Assembly: GCA_964034945.1 (NCBI GenBank)
Contig: OZ035963.1
Location: 3,569,828-3,633,827 of the forward strand
Reading direction: 5' to 3'
Source: Chrysopilus asiliformis
Lineage: Eukaryota > Arthropoda > Insecta > Diptera > Rhagionidae
Length of the DNA stretch: 64,000 nucleotides
Shown: in pieces, positions 47,781 through 59,400 of the stretch
Layout: each line of letters begins with the position of its first letter
How positions within the stretch are numbered: position 1 is the first letter of the stretch
Translations under genes and position numbers: made by a program
Notes under the pieces: model-generated
The model's database searches: none
What the model was told of the DNA's origin: nothing
The model's input: the letters and a program-made list of their open reading frames with translations, nothing else

Positions 47781-48057
47781 ATGTCCGAAAAGACAGCCAA
47801 GATTGACACGTCGCGAACTGCTGTTCAAAATCCGCTGTTGAAAAAAATTCTCACATTTGACGACTTCTCGCAGCAGGCCCTGCTGGCCCCCGCCGCTCCA
47901 CCGATCGAGCCACCGCCTCCGAAGGAGCAGCTGCATTCGGCACCCACAGGTAGGTAGAATTCCAGATTTACATGACAAAATTCATTTATGTATTTATCCC
48001 CAACCTTAAATTTTAGACACAAGCCTCCTCGGACGAGGAAGGGGGCGCCGCTCATAA
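47781..48057 (+). CDS. Small two-exon gene, 69-aa proline-rich protein
   Basis: Exon 1 (47781-47949) and exon 2 (48017-48057) join with a GT-AG intron of 67 bp and matching phase. The protein starts MSEKTAKIDTSRTAVQNPLL. It has a short amphipathic stretch (KKILTFDDFSQQALL), then a Pro/Ala segment (APAAPPIEPPPPKEQ) and a basic Gly/Arg tail (LLGRGRGRRS). AATTAAA occurs about 30 bp after the stop. I do not recognise the family, although the tail and middle look conserved rather than random. The coding is GC-richer than its flanks, which supports a real gene. An unspliced reading stops right after the donor. It may be nuclear, from the GR tail, but this is inference. Confidence 0.65.
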
Positions 48058-48769
48058 ATAATCCCCCAGTAAATTCAGTTCAATTAAAGTACGTCGGCCT
48101 GACACTTGTTGCTTCTGTTTTCACTTGAGATTCGGTGTCTGATGGATTCGTTGGCGTGTGGCCTCGATTTCGTACTATTTCGGGTGTGCAAATGGAATTA
48201 TTGAGACGTTCGAATGTCGATCAAGTTTTTCAATTTCGAAATTCCACCGGGATCACAAAATCTGTCCTTCGTCTCTGAAATTCATTGCTTTGTAAATGTT
48301 TCTTTCTAGGCTTTGTGTAAATTTTCTGTAATAATTCGATCGTTCCCATTAAAATATTTGTTGATCCGCTACAAAATTGCAACTTGTGTAAATACAACGT
48401 TTTCAATGTTTGGCATAATTCCAGAAATATGTTGGGACAATATCCGTAACTGTAGTTTTGTTGTTTAGTGTTTATAAAAGCTTTTTGAAGTGAAAACTTC
48501 TTTAGCGGCGTTGTGAGTGATTTCAAACTCGATGAAACGAAAAAGCGACAGTAAAAAGAGATAGGATATTTTAGCCTACGAGAAAATGAGATAGAATACA
48601 GATGGGTGTATTCCAGTCAATTTATCGTAAACAAGATTGAGGGGAAGGGGAAGAGGGCGGGTTACGGGAAGGGAAAGGGGAGAAGGGAGAAGTGGTAGGA
48701 GGGAGGAAGTGGAGAGAGGAGGCGATAAATGATGTTTCGTCATAAATTGCAATATATACATATCTACTC

Positions 48770-49520
48770 GTATATAAATAAAAATGGATGTTTTATTGTT
48801 TGTCTGTCTGCCTGAGATTACAAAACTCAAAAACGACTGGACCGATTTTTATGCGGTTTTTTGCAAAATAATCTGTGTTGCCAGGAGCAGGTTTTTAGCT
48901 ATGTAGATTTTCAAAATTCGAAACGGAAGGTCCTGTAAGGATAATGAAAATATCCTTTTTCCCATTTTCCCCGGAAAAATTTGCATTTTAGGGTTTTTGG
49001 GTCACTGATCACGAATCCGGTATTAGATTTTCAAAATTCGAAACGGAAGGTCCTGTAAGGATAATGAAAATATCCTTTTTATCATTTTGCCCCGGAAAAA
49101 TTTGCATTTTAGGGTTTTTGGGGTCGCTGATCACGAATCCGGTATTAGATTTTCAAAATTCGAAACGGAAGGTCCTGTAAGGATAATGAAAATATCCTTT
49201 TTCCCATTTTTCCCCCCAAAAATTTGCACTATAGGGTTTTTGGGGTCGCTGATCACGAATCCGGTATTAGATTTTCAAAATTCGAAACGAAGGGTCCTTT
49301 AAGGATAAATATCCTTTTTCCCATTTTTCCCCGGAAAAATTTGCATTTTAGGGTTTTTGGGGTCGCTGATCACGAATCCGGTATTAGATTTTCAAAATTC
49401 GAAACGGAAGGTCCTGTAAGGATAATGAAAATATCCTTTTTCCCATTTTCCCCGGAAAAATTTGCATTTTAGGGTTTTTGGGGTCGCTGATCACGAATCC
49501 GGTATTAGATTTTCAATAAA
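48770..49520 (+). repeat. Helitron-like start plus ~120-bp tandem array
   Basis: The part at 48,770-48,900 (CGTATATAAATAAAAATGGATG, then GTCTGTCTG, AAAACGACTGGACCGATTT) resembles the start of the Helitron at 4336. It is followed by five full units plus a partial one, starting AGATTTTCAAAATTCGAAAC at 48905, 49025, 49147, 49269, 49386 and 49507. Unit lengths are 120, 122, 122, 117 and 121 bp. Units are over 90% alike by eye, and one carries small deletions. Helitrons with an internal minisatellite are known in insects. No Helitron-type CTAG end was found beyond the array. ORFs at 49,087-49,472 are repeat artefacts. Confidence 0.7.
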
Positions 49521-50428
49521 AATATAATATGACTTTTGAACTTGGTACCAATATTATAATAAATAAACGCTATAACTATCCCACACCTGATACCGCATTC
49601 GTCTCATTCTCTCGCTGTTTAGTTTTCCTAAGGTTTCACTTCTACCGCGTGTGCACTGCACACACATGTTTTTTTTTGATTCCATTTTCAGTTTTACTAT
49701 TGGAAAAACTAAAATACAATCAAATGGATGAATTTATCCATTTTTAGTAAAAACCATTTTATTATTTAAAACTTTTTCAAGTAACTTTTTTTTAATTGAT
49801 TCAGCCTCAGTGTCGCTGTATTACATCACAAGATTTTGTATTTGTTTATCAATTCTTTTTTGTTCAATTGTGTTTTGGGCATAATAAAACTTTGGTTAAG
49901 CGGTCAATCGGCTTATCTGCTTAATAACAGCAAAGATAATAATATGGTCGATCTTGTTATTAAAAAAAATCAAAATTTCTGTTGATATACTGTGAAGTCA
50001 TACGTGATCTGAACCCCCCACCACCACTTATCAAACTTTGTTTCGCTTGGGCGAACCCTCTCCGTCCACCTAAGCTGTGACGTATTTTATTGACAGCTCT
50101 TTTGCATGTTATATTATTTACCTTTAAACTCTCACACCTTTTTTCAATCCTAATCTCTAATCTTTGTGGACATGACAAAAAACCTTTTTTTGACGCATTC
50201 GAAAAAAAAAAGAAACAAAACTTTCTGCCCATTGAAAATTTATTGGAATTCTGTATCGTATTTAGCGTTTATTGGGAATAGTTTTCCAATACTTCTGAAA
50301 TCCTCGCTGTTTGGAAAAAAAATCAACTCCCTTTTAAAAACCTTAAATTTGTAATTTCTAAATTTTTATTGAAAAGAAAAATCGCTTCTGTATACAAATT
50401 TTGCACTTAAATATTTAAAAACGCATCT
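49521..50428. other. Intergenic gap before the VWA-like gene 3' end
   Basis: No gene is supported. AT-rich sequence includes a copy of the GACGTATTTTATTGACAGCTC motif at about 50,079-50,103. The overlapping ORFs at 49,960-50,354 on both strands show no family resemblance. Confidence 0.5.
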
Positions 50429-53400
50429 CTATCTGCTTCTTTCCGAGTGGCTCCTATAAGTTGGCAGCTCTCGTGAGACTTTTCGTCTTTTGCAACACCA
50501 AACGATCAAAACGACGACCAAAACAATCAGTAAAACAAGTAAAATCACTCCCAGGACAATCGCTGCGATCGATGCTTCTGTAAGGACGATGTCTCGCACA
50601 TCAATGGTTGCAGTCCGTTGATTTCCTGCCAAATCATAAACGCTGAGAGTTACTCTCGGTTGGCAACAGTCGGCTATGTAGAGTAATTTGACGGCGTTAT
50701 TCGTTCCGGCAAAGTAGGGATTTTTCGGCATGATTCCCTTGGGCGAAGACTGCACTCGAAGAATGCCACTGTCCCAGTCCTGAGCGGAAACCTCCAGATT
50801 CCAAAGCATATCCGAGCAGGACGAATAGTCGTAGCTGCGATCGCATCGACTGCCGAATTTCCAACTTAAAGCCGGTGGTGAGGTGTCCTGCAAATGCGAT
50901 TACTATTATTTTTTTTCAGTAAGGATTTTCTGGAGAGAGCCATCTGCAGTAGTAATGTGACAGCAGTATTAAATTTCATACAAAAAAAATATTAAATTTC
51001 ACACAAAAAATCGGGAAAAAAAATGTCTGAAGAGGAGAAGGAGGGTTAGAAAAGGCGAATATTAACGTGAAAGAACGTTGCAAAGATTTTTGCCTTTTCA
51101 GAGCCCTTCCTTCCACCGCCTCCTGTTTTTTCGTAACTTTTTGTACGGGTTTCATACGACCTTCGCACTACTTTCAATCCTCCTTCCTTCTAGCAATGCG
51201 TGACGTTTTTTTAAAGATAGTTTCCAAAATTTATTTAAAAAAAACTCACCAATTGCTCAGAAACTTCCAAAATTCGCAATTCAGCTCTCTGTGACTTGGT
51301 TTGCTGCTCGGCTCCCTGAGCTGTGAACGTAATTTTGTCTCTCAATCCAGGTTGAGCGGTGGGAGGGACATACAAAGTTGCTATTACGGTTGCAGTTTGT
51401 CCGCCAGCTAACCATTGGCTGAAAAAGAGAAGTTCTTTTTTATAACGAGCAGACAAACAAAGCAACGCTTTCCGGTATTTGATATCCTTATCATAAAAAC
51501 CGACTCGAAAACCAGATTTTATTTTTAAAAAAACCAGATTTTCTTTTTGGAGGACATCGGCACGTGACCGGGACCTCTGGCGAGAAACATTGCGGCAGGC
51601 CAAAATCGGAAACCGGTTGTAGTGCCGAGAGAGAGAGAGGGGGAGATTTTCTTTTTTAATCTGGTTTTCGAGTCGGTTTTTATGATAAAAACCAGTTTCG
51701 AATTATAAAGCAATAAAGCCGTTTTCGAGTTTTAAAGCGATATACAATTTCTCGTCTTTTTTCAAGATTTTTGACGACCAAATTTAAAGGAAAATTCAAT
51801 TGAAACCCGTTTTAATTTTCTTGGCAACATTTTTTAAGTACAAAAAATCGGCGACAAGCCATTTTCGAGAAAAATAGCACGAAACGGTCACAAGGTTTCA
51901 GAAAAAGGCAAGCAATAAATGCAACTTTTCCCAAAATTTTTTACCTCATTGGACTCAGCGATCTAAGAAATCTCTGCTCGCCAGATATTTGGAAATTCTG
52001 AAATGAAACTTCCTGCCTTAAATTCGTAACTTCGAAGTAAATCTGCCCCATAGATCCGGGCCGCAGAAGCAGTTGACTTTGGATTCCCAAATCGATTTGA
52101 ATATTTCCTGTCTGTAGATTGAGTCGTTCGAATTCCCTCAGAGTTGCATTCATTTCGGCCGTTTCAATGTTTTCATCGTCGTCGTCGTCTGGGAATCTTA
52201 AATTTTGTTTTCGTTCATCGTCCGATACAAGGTTGTATGATTCTATCATGTTATCGAAATAGTTGGAATCTAAATTGAGGGGGGAAAAAAATTCATTTGT
52301 ACATTTCCACTGTCATTTGTCCCATTTTCATACTTACAAATGTGGTGCGATTTTTTTTTATTACAATTTCATTTTGTAAAAATTAGTAAAACAACATTGA
52401 ACGGCACAAACAAAAAAGACAAAACAGATTAATTAGCAAAGCATTTGAGCGGCACTTTTATTTAACAATAAGTTTTGTTAGTTCCCACTTATATTTAAAT
52501 ATTTATAACTTGTCTGAACAAAAAAATGTATGAAAGACAGTATTTTTCGATTTTTTGTTTGAAAACACTAGAATGTGAATCCGCCATTATCGGGTTAAAG
52601 TATTTTGTAAGCGTTTTAGAACTACAGTGAAAGCGGACACTCACGCGACCAAGTTTTCTGTCCAGTTATGGGAGTTGTCTGCAAAGGCAGCTCTCACTGT
52701 ACAAACAAAAAAATCAGGAATCACTTTCTGGACAATTTTCAAAATTCCAACATCAGATTCGTGATCACCTCCCAAAAAGAAAGAAACTGATTTTCCCTAA
52801 ATTTACTTTTTCTTATTTGAATGTTTTGCGCTGTCACGGGACGACGCGACGTAAAATTTAGAGTTTTGGCTAAAGTTACGGCGACGATGAAGTCGACGTC
52901 ATCATGTGCGCACTCTCATATAACTGTTCTCTAAATTTTTGTTACGACGACGTCGACGGTGACGCCGTATGTGTTTGGGGCTTTAATTCATTTCGAATGA
53001 AGATCGCAAATTTTCGGTTTATTGTACAAATCTACGTAATGGTTTCGATTAAAACAATCGAACTGAAAATCCTTGGAAATTACTTTTCAATTTACTTGAA
53101 AAAGTGAACTGCCCGATTTATCAACAAAAAAAAAGAACCCCACTATTAGTAAAAGCACACGCAAAACCAAATTTTCGCCATGTGGTTTGTTGCAGCAACA
53201 TATCGCTGGCAACATTTATGCATTGCGGCAATGCCTTCAGCTGTCAAACGGTTTGTTGTTGCTGTTGTCAGATCAGCTGAGATTCGTTTTCTGTCAAAGT
53301 ACAGCAAAATAGAAGAACGGAACTGATTGTGACGGAAAAATAAAGTGAAAAGCAATCGCTGGCCGCGTATATCTACCTTCAGTTAAACAGTTGTTCAGTA

Positions 53401-56400
53401 TTCGGTGGAAGTAACTCAAGGTTGCTGCTAGCTGCAAATCAAGTGTTAGAAACGTAGAAAGTGAAATTTTTCCCCAACAGAACTTGCTCAAACATTCACA
53501 TATCTTCACTATTTATCACTAGGATTTACTATAAGCTACCCAAATACAAGCATTAATTAACAAATCAACGGCTTCTAAGGTAAAAAACTGAATTTTATTC
53601 ATAAACTTATTGATTTACTTGCGTGCAAGCAAAAAATTTTCATGTATAAAAAAATAAAATAAAAAACCTACGGGAGAAATACAGAAAAAATTGGGAATAA
53701 TTCTCTGTTGGTTATTATTACAAAATAACACGTCATAATATACAACATATTTTCACTATTATTAAAAACAATATACAAAAGTAATTATGATTAAATCACA
53801 AATTCAATAATAATCGAATATTTGGAAAGTAATTTTATGGAATTATCATTGAATTTGCTGTTCACTGGGATTGGATTCCGGAGTTGTGGCGCAATTGCGA
53901 AGGGAAATGGCCGAGGGCTAGATAGATTTGGGGGGAAAGTCAGGAAAGAGAAGTCGAAAATTGATCGCTTGTATGGTTTTCAGGAATCGTGGGTGACTGA
54001 ATATGGTTGGACGGTTGATTTAGGATTGGTTTGAAATTTGATAGGATGTAGGCAGGATTATTGGTTTTATTTTGTTTACTCAAATTGGATCTGTTAAACA
54101 ACCCTTACTCTGATGTGCATAAAAAATGTTTATGTTTTGAATAAATTAACTAAAATTACTATTATCAAATCAATATACAGATATTTGTACTCTGGTTAAG
54201 ACAAAACAAAAATTAAAAAACACAAAAAATATTAAAAATTAGTGTTAAAAGCGTTACAGTAAAATTTACACATACGAAAAATTAAAAAAAAAATAATAAA
54301 GGAATATCTTTTTTGGATTAAAATCAAAATTTGTGAAAAATCATATCTAACTACCACTCGACGGCTCCAAGCTATCTGTTGATTGCGTTGAAACAGCGGG
54401 TGGTGATCTCATCTCGACTAATGCCGGTATTGCATCCGATTCCTGTCGATTCGACGCCTCAAACGGCTGCTGTTGTTGTTGTAAACTATTCTGTGAGACG
54501 ATATTTATCTGTAATAAGATTTTTTTTCCATGATGATTTCGTTTTGATTTCTATTTTTAGGATTTGTTCAGAGATAGACATTCGATGGCTCAAAGTGCAA
54601 AATCGTCGTCATTTCGTCGAAAAACACACCACAAACGAAAATATGCGCAATACAATTCAAAGTCCATCGCGATTGAATGCGGGAATCATTTATTAATTCA
54701 ACAAGAAATAAAAGGAACACGCTTTGTATCAATAGAATAGAAGCTCGTATCCTGATATAAACTTTGAAACGCAAAAACACTCGAACAATGGTTGAGTCAT
54801 CTGTATTTGCATTTAGAAATTGGGATATATTGGGGTGCAACGGAAGGAATATGGGACAAGGTCAATTGTGCATATGTCCGGGATTCCTCTTACGATGCAG
54901 TGGTGATGGACTATTAATAGAAATTTTAACTCAAGTAAAGGGAGAAATAGTGTCACTGCCAGTAGAAAATCTCGATTGATTCAGTGAACCATTTAATGAT
55001 AGATCAGAACTTGCTTATCACAAAACGATCATTGTACATATTTATTTGGTTGCGGTGAAGCAACAAAGGGGGTAATGTGTGTTCAAATTGCTCTTCGTCA
55101 ATATTTATGCTGGAATCTCGAAGTGAAGAATATTCAAAATGATTTGGATAAGCGTTAAAAATTTTCATTTTCGGATAAAAGTCACAACGGGCTGCTAATT
55201 CGGGTCGGGAAGTGATATTCGATGTTTATGATGCGAAATCGGATGTTGTTTTATATGCCCATACAGTAAATAGGGTGATTCATATTTTTATTGATATTAA
55301 ATCTACTTGTTGGAAGATTAAAATGGAATTATTTTTAATTTTCGATAACTAGGCTAATCAAATATTATGATTATAAAATTATTGTGACAAAGTTTTGATG
55401 AAAAAAAAGGGTTTCTTAACACTTGTGTTATGCTGAACATTCGATTGCAGTCACTATTGTTAAAATCGGACCGTTAGCTTTCGAGTAATCGCCAAAAAAC
55501 GCTTTTTTTGCATGAAACCTCCCTAAGGTTGTTTAGGTTCAACTTTTCGGGTGGTGGGGGGGTCTCATGTAGTATCACTAGCGAAAAAGATTGACGGAGG
55601 AAGGGGGGGGGGGGGTATGAAAGGTCGAAAATTAGCGTGAATAATTTTATGGACAGCTCCTAACTTTTCATGCACGTCAGATTTCAATTTTTTACAGTAA
55701 CTTTTCAGAGGTTACATGCGAAACACAGAGAACAAAAATTCCTAATGCCAAACTCAAACGATCAATCAAAAAAGCGTTGATCGGCAATCGTCAAGACGTT
55801 GATAGTTGCTCGGTTTAATCACACGGCATTAGATTACCGAAAAATACATTGAAACGTTGGTCGTCAGCCGCAAATCAACGTGAGAATGACAGATTCCGTT
55901 GACGGTCAACATGCTTGCACATCTCGTCTAGATTAGACATTAATTTCGCATATCGGCATCCTTTGTCATTAAAATATCGAAGACAAAATTTTCGGGAATT
56001 TTGATATTTCGGACAAAAGTGTTTTGAAAACAGATATCCCGATTCAACGTTTGATTAGCAGGACATCGAGATGGATAAAATTTATGTCCAATCAAGAACT
56101 CGGAGCCTAAGCTAGGAATTAAAAATTTGCACGAAATCGCAGGTTTTTCTACTCACCATATTGATGTCAAAATTATTTGATTCGCCGGTGACATCGAGTA
56201 TTTCTCCACCCGATCTTATAGCAACCTCCCCCAAAATACCCCCAGTAATTTCTTGTGTTTCATTCTCGTTTGATGATTTCTGACCAAACCATATCAGATA
56301 TAGCTGAAAATGAAGAAAAACAAAAATTATGTTTTGGTTTTTAAAAACAATTCAGTTGTGAAGTTTATTTCTGTTAGGTGTTTAACCAACCTTGCGATAA

Positions 56401-59400
56401 AATAAAAGAAAATTTTCAATAAAATAAAATAAAAAAGTATAGAAACATAAAAATAATGTACGAAATTGTACTCAGAAATTAGGCGTCGGCATTACTTGCT
56501 TTCCAAAACTCTGAACCTCAAAACAATTCGACCGATTTTGAAAATTTCGAAGCAACCCAAAATTTGTGTTCAAAATTAGATGATTTTTTGAAGAGTGACC
56601 AACAAAATATCCAACAAATGCTTCTCAAAACTTTGCTGGCGTAATCTTGCTCTGTTCTTTGCGATCCACCATTATTGCGACACCCTATATGACTACCAAT
56701 TTATTATTAACAAAAAAAGCTTCAAAATTTTCAACCGCTCTGTTGTTTTCCACTGCCAAACACTTGCTTCAATTAACGTTTTATCACCTATCTTAAACTA
56801 AATTGAATTTAAATGAATTTGTTACCCTGATACGTTTCTTTAACAGCGTTATAGCTGCTAATTGTGCATGATTTGTGTCCAATGGAATTGATGCGGTGCT
56901 CAAGAACACAGCGCTGTCATACGGAATAAGTTCTGTGGCACGAATAATTCCACCAAATGTTTGACCGCTCAGCGGCTTCTCTGACTTTTTGATGCTATTT
57001 AGTCCAGCTAATAAAGTTCTCGTATTCTTAAAGCTGTATCGCACGATAATACCTTAACAAAATAAACAAAAAAATCATGAAAAACATTTATCAGACCAAT
57101 GAAAAAAAAATTGACATCAATTAAGAAATTTAATTTTGATAATTCTGATTGGACTGAGAAAAAATTGATGTAAATAACGATTTTTTTTTACAAACCTAAT
57201 TGTGTGTATTTTTATGAAATGTGATGCGATAAAGTGGACGACGAGGCGGCAGAATAAAATAGAATAGATTCGCATTGACGGCACAACAAAATTTTAATCA
57301 GTTTCTAAAGTTCGGAAGAAATCAGAAATGAACCAACGAAATGTCAAAAAGGTTAAGGCAATATACTCATAATTTGCGTCATTAAAAAAAAGTTTTGGTA
57401 GTTTATAGCATATTTATTCGAGCCTCTTCAATCGCAACACGATTTTGATTACTTTCAGTTGATTTATTTCCATCAACCTAACGAGATCAGTTGTAGTTAC
57501 CACGCGGGGTTTTCTCGACAAAAACTTAATTTAAAAAAAAATTCTTTGCATTAATCTTCCTCGGGTGTTCTGTTAAGAAGTGCTGTAACTATTTTTCTTG
57601 AACTAAATTCTTTTTACTTGTGGTGCCTTGACATAAATTTCAAGATGCGCATTAAAATGTAATTTTTTTTGTTGTTCTGGTTGTAATAATTAAGAAAACA
57701 AATCGCGTATTTAAGATACAAAAGAATTAGTTGACTTGGTGTCGAATTTCAAGGTGTACGCGCGTGATCTGTACAGAAAAAGAAACACCACAGAATAAAT
57801 CGGTGGAACATAAAGCAAGCCAGAAGACAAGAAAAAAAATCGAAACAGGTAACTAGAGCAAATGACTTTTGGAAAAACAGGTTCAATAACTCGACTTTGG
57901 GCAGAACGAACGGTGATGTTAGTAAAAATTCTTGATTTCTTCACCAAAAAAAAAAATTTTTTTTTTTGAAGAATATTGTATGACATTTGGCTAAGTTTAT
58001 TCTGGTGTGATAATAAAACGAGGATAAGCCGGTCTTGAATTTAAATTCTTTGATGGTTTAAAGCCGGATCTTCTCCGATTTTGGGTAATTGTGGTTTCTT
58101 AAAAAAAAAAGCTTTTTTTGTAAGAACTTTTGAATATCATTGAAATTAATTCGAGGTGTCCATAAAATTCTTAATTTTTGTATTATAAAAGCATGGGGAG
58201 TCGTAGAAGTCAAAAAACTGAATTTTTGTTTGTTTGTTTCTCACAATTTCGGCAGTTTCTCAACCGATTGGCTTTAAATTTCACCAGAATTCGCCTTAAA
58301 TGCTCGGTTTGAATATAGACCCATTGTTGATGGCAAAATAGCGAAGATAGGAGGGGGGGGGGGGTGTGTGTGGGAGGGAGAGGTTCAAGGGCAACTTTTG
58401 AGGGCCCTCAAAAATCGTTCCCCTTAAAAATGTCTTCAAATATTGATTTTTTTAAAGAGCAAAAGGCAAAAGGATTTAACAAAAGTTATATGGCGTTTTC
58501 GACTGGCATGCTCTTTTTGCTCTGAAGTTGCTCTAAATTTGCTCACTCTGAGATCTTGTGTTCGACTGAGATTTTTTGATCGCTCGAAAAAGAGTTACGT
58601 GTTCGAGTGACGCAAGTACTCCGTATGCGAGCACTAAAAGAGCATTTTTCGAGCAATTTTGTGATCTGCCTAATGTAGTCAGATTTGAGTTGCTCTTTTG
58701 AGGTTAAGGCTAACAAAATCGTGTGGAATCGTAAATGGAAGATATTTATGATTTTGATTTCTTGGATTCTTCTTCATCTAGTGAAGAAGAATTTCATTTG
58801 GTCAGAAATATATTAGTGCAGTGTCAACTTAAGGGGAATATATCAAAATTAATTTTAATTTGTTTTATGCTTCTTCTTATTCTTTGAGAAATGCTCGACT
58901 CCCAAGCAGAGGTGCTCGAAATCTACTCGAGATCTGCTCGAAATACCTTGCTCTAAACTGGGGTAGAGCGTGCTCTGAATCTGCCAGTCGAAAACGTCAA
59001 TAGAAAATCATACTAATCACCTTTTTGCATATCTGGTAACTCCCACAATCAGGCCCGTAGCCAGAGAAGAACTTGGGGGATGAAGCCCCCTCCAAAATTT
59101 TGGTCCTTCACCCAAAAAAAAAAAAAATTGGTTCTGAGAGTTCTAGTCCCTCCCGAAACGACATCCTGGCTACGGGCCTGCCCACAATCATCTTAATTTC
59201 ATTCAACATTTATTTTGCGTTGTAAAACAATATTTTTTCTTGAAATTGTGCTAAAATTAATTCACTCTTATGGAAATGTACTTCAATATCAGTTGAATTG
59301 CCTTGATTTGAAGCACTGTTTATCAATTAAAATTAAAACGGGCATTTTTTTCTACTGACGGCATGAATAGAAACATAAATATTATAGAGATTCTCGCATT

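Noticed and set aside
49087..49472. Repetitive peptide ORFs (FSKFETEGPVRIMKIS-like units)
   Set aside because: They simply translate the 120-bp tandem array. Unit lengths not divisible by three break the frame between units, so a repeat protein is not encoded.
52830..52990. GACG-rich segment with a short inverted AATTTAGAG
   Set aside because: Only nine bases pair and the remaining similarity is direct; too weak to call an element.
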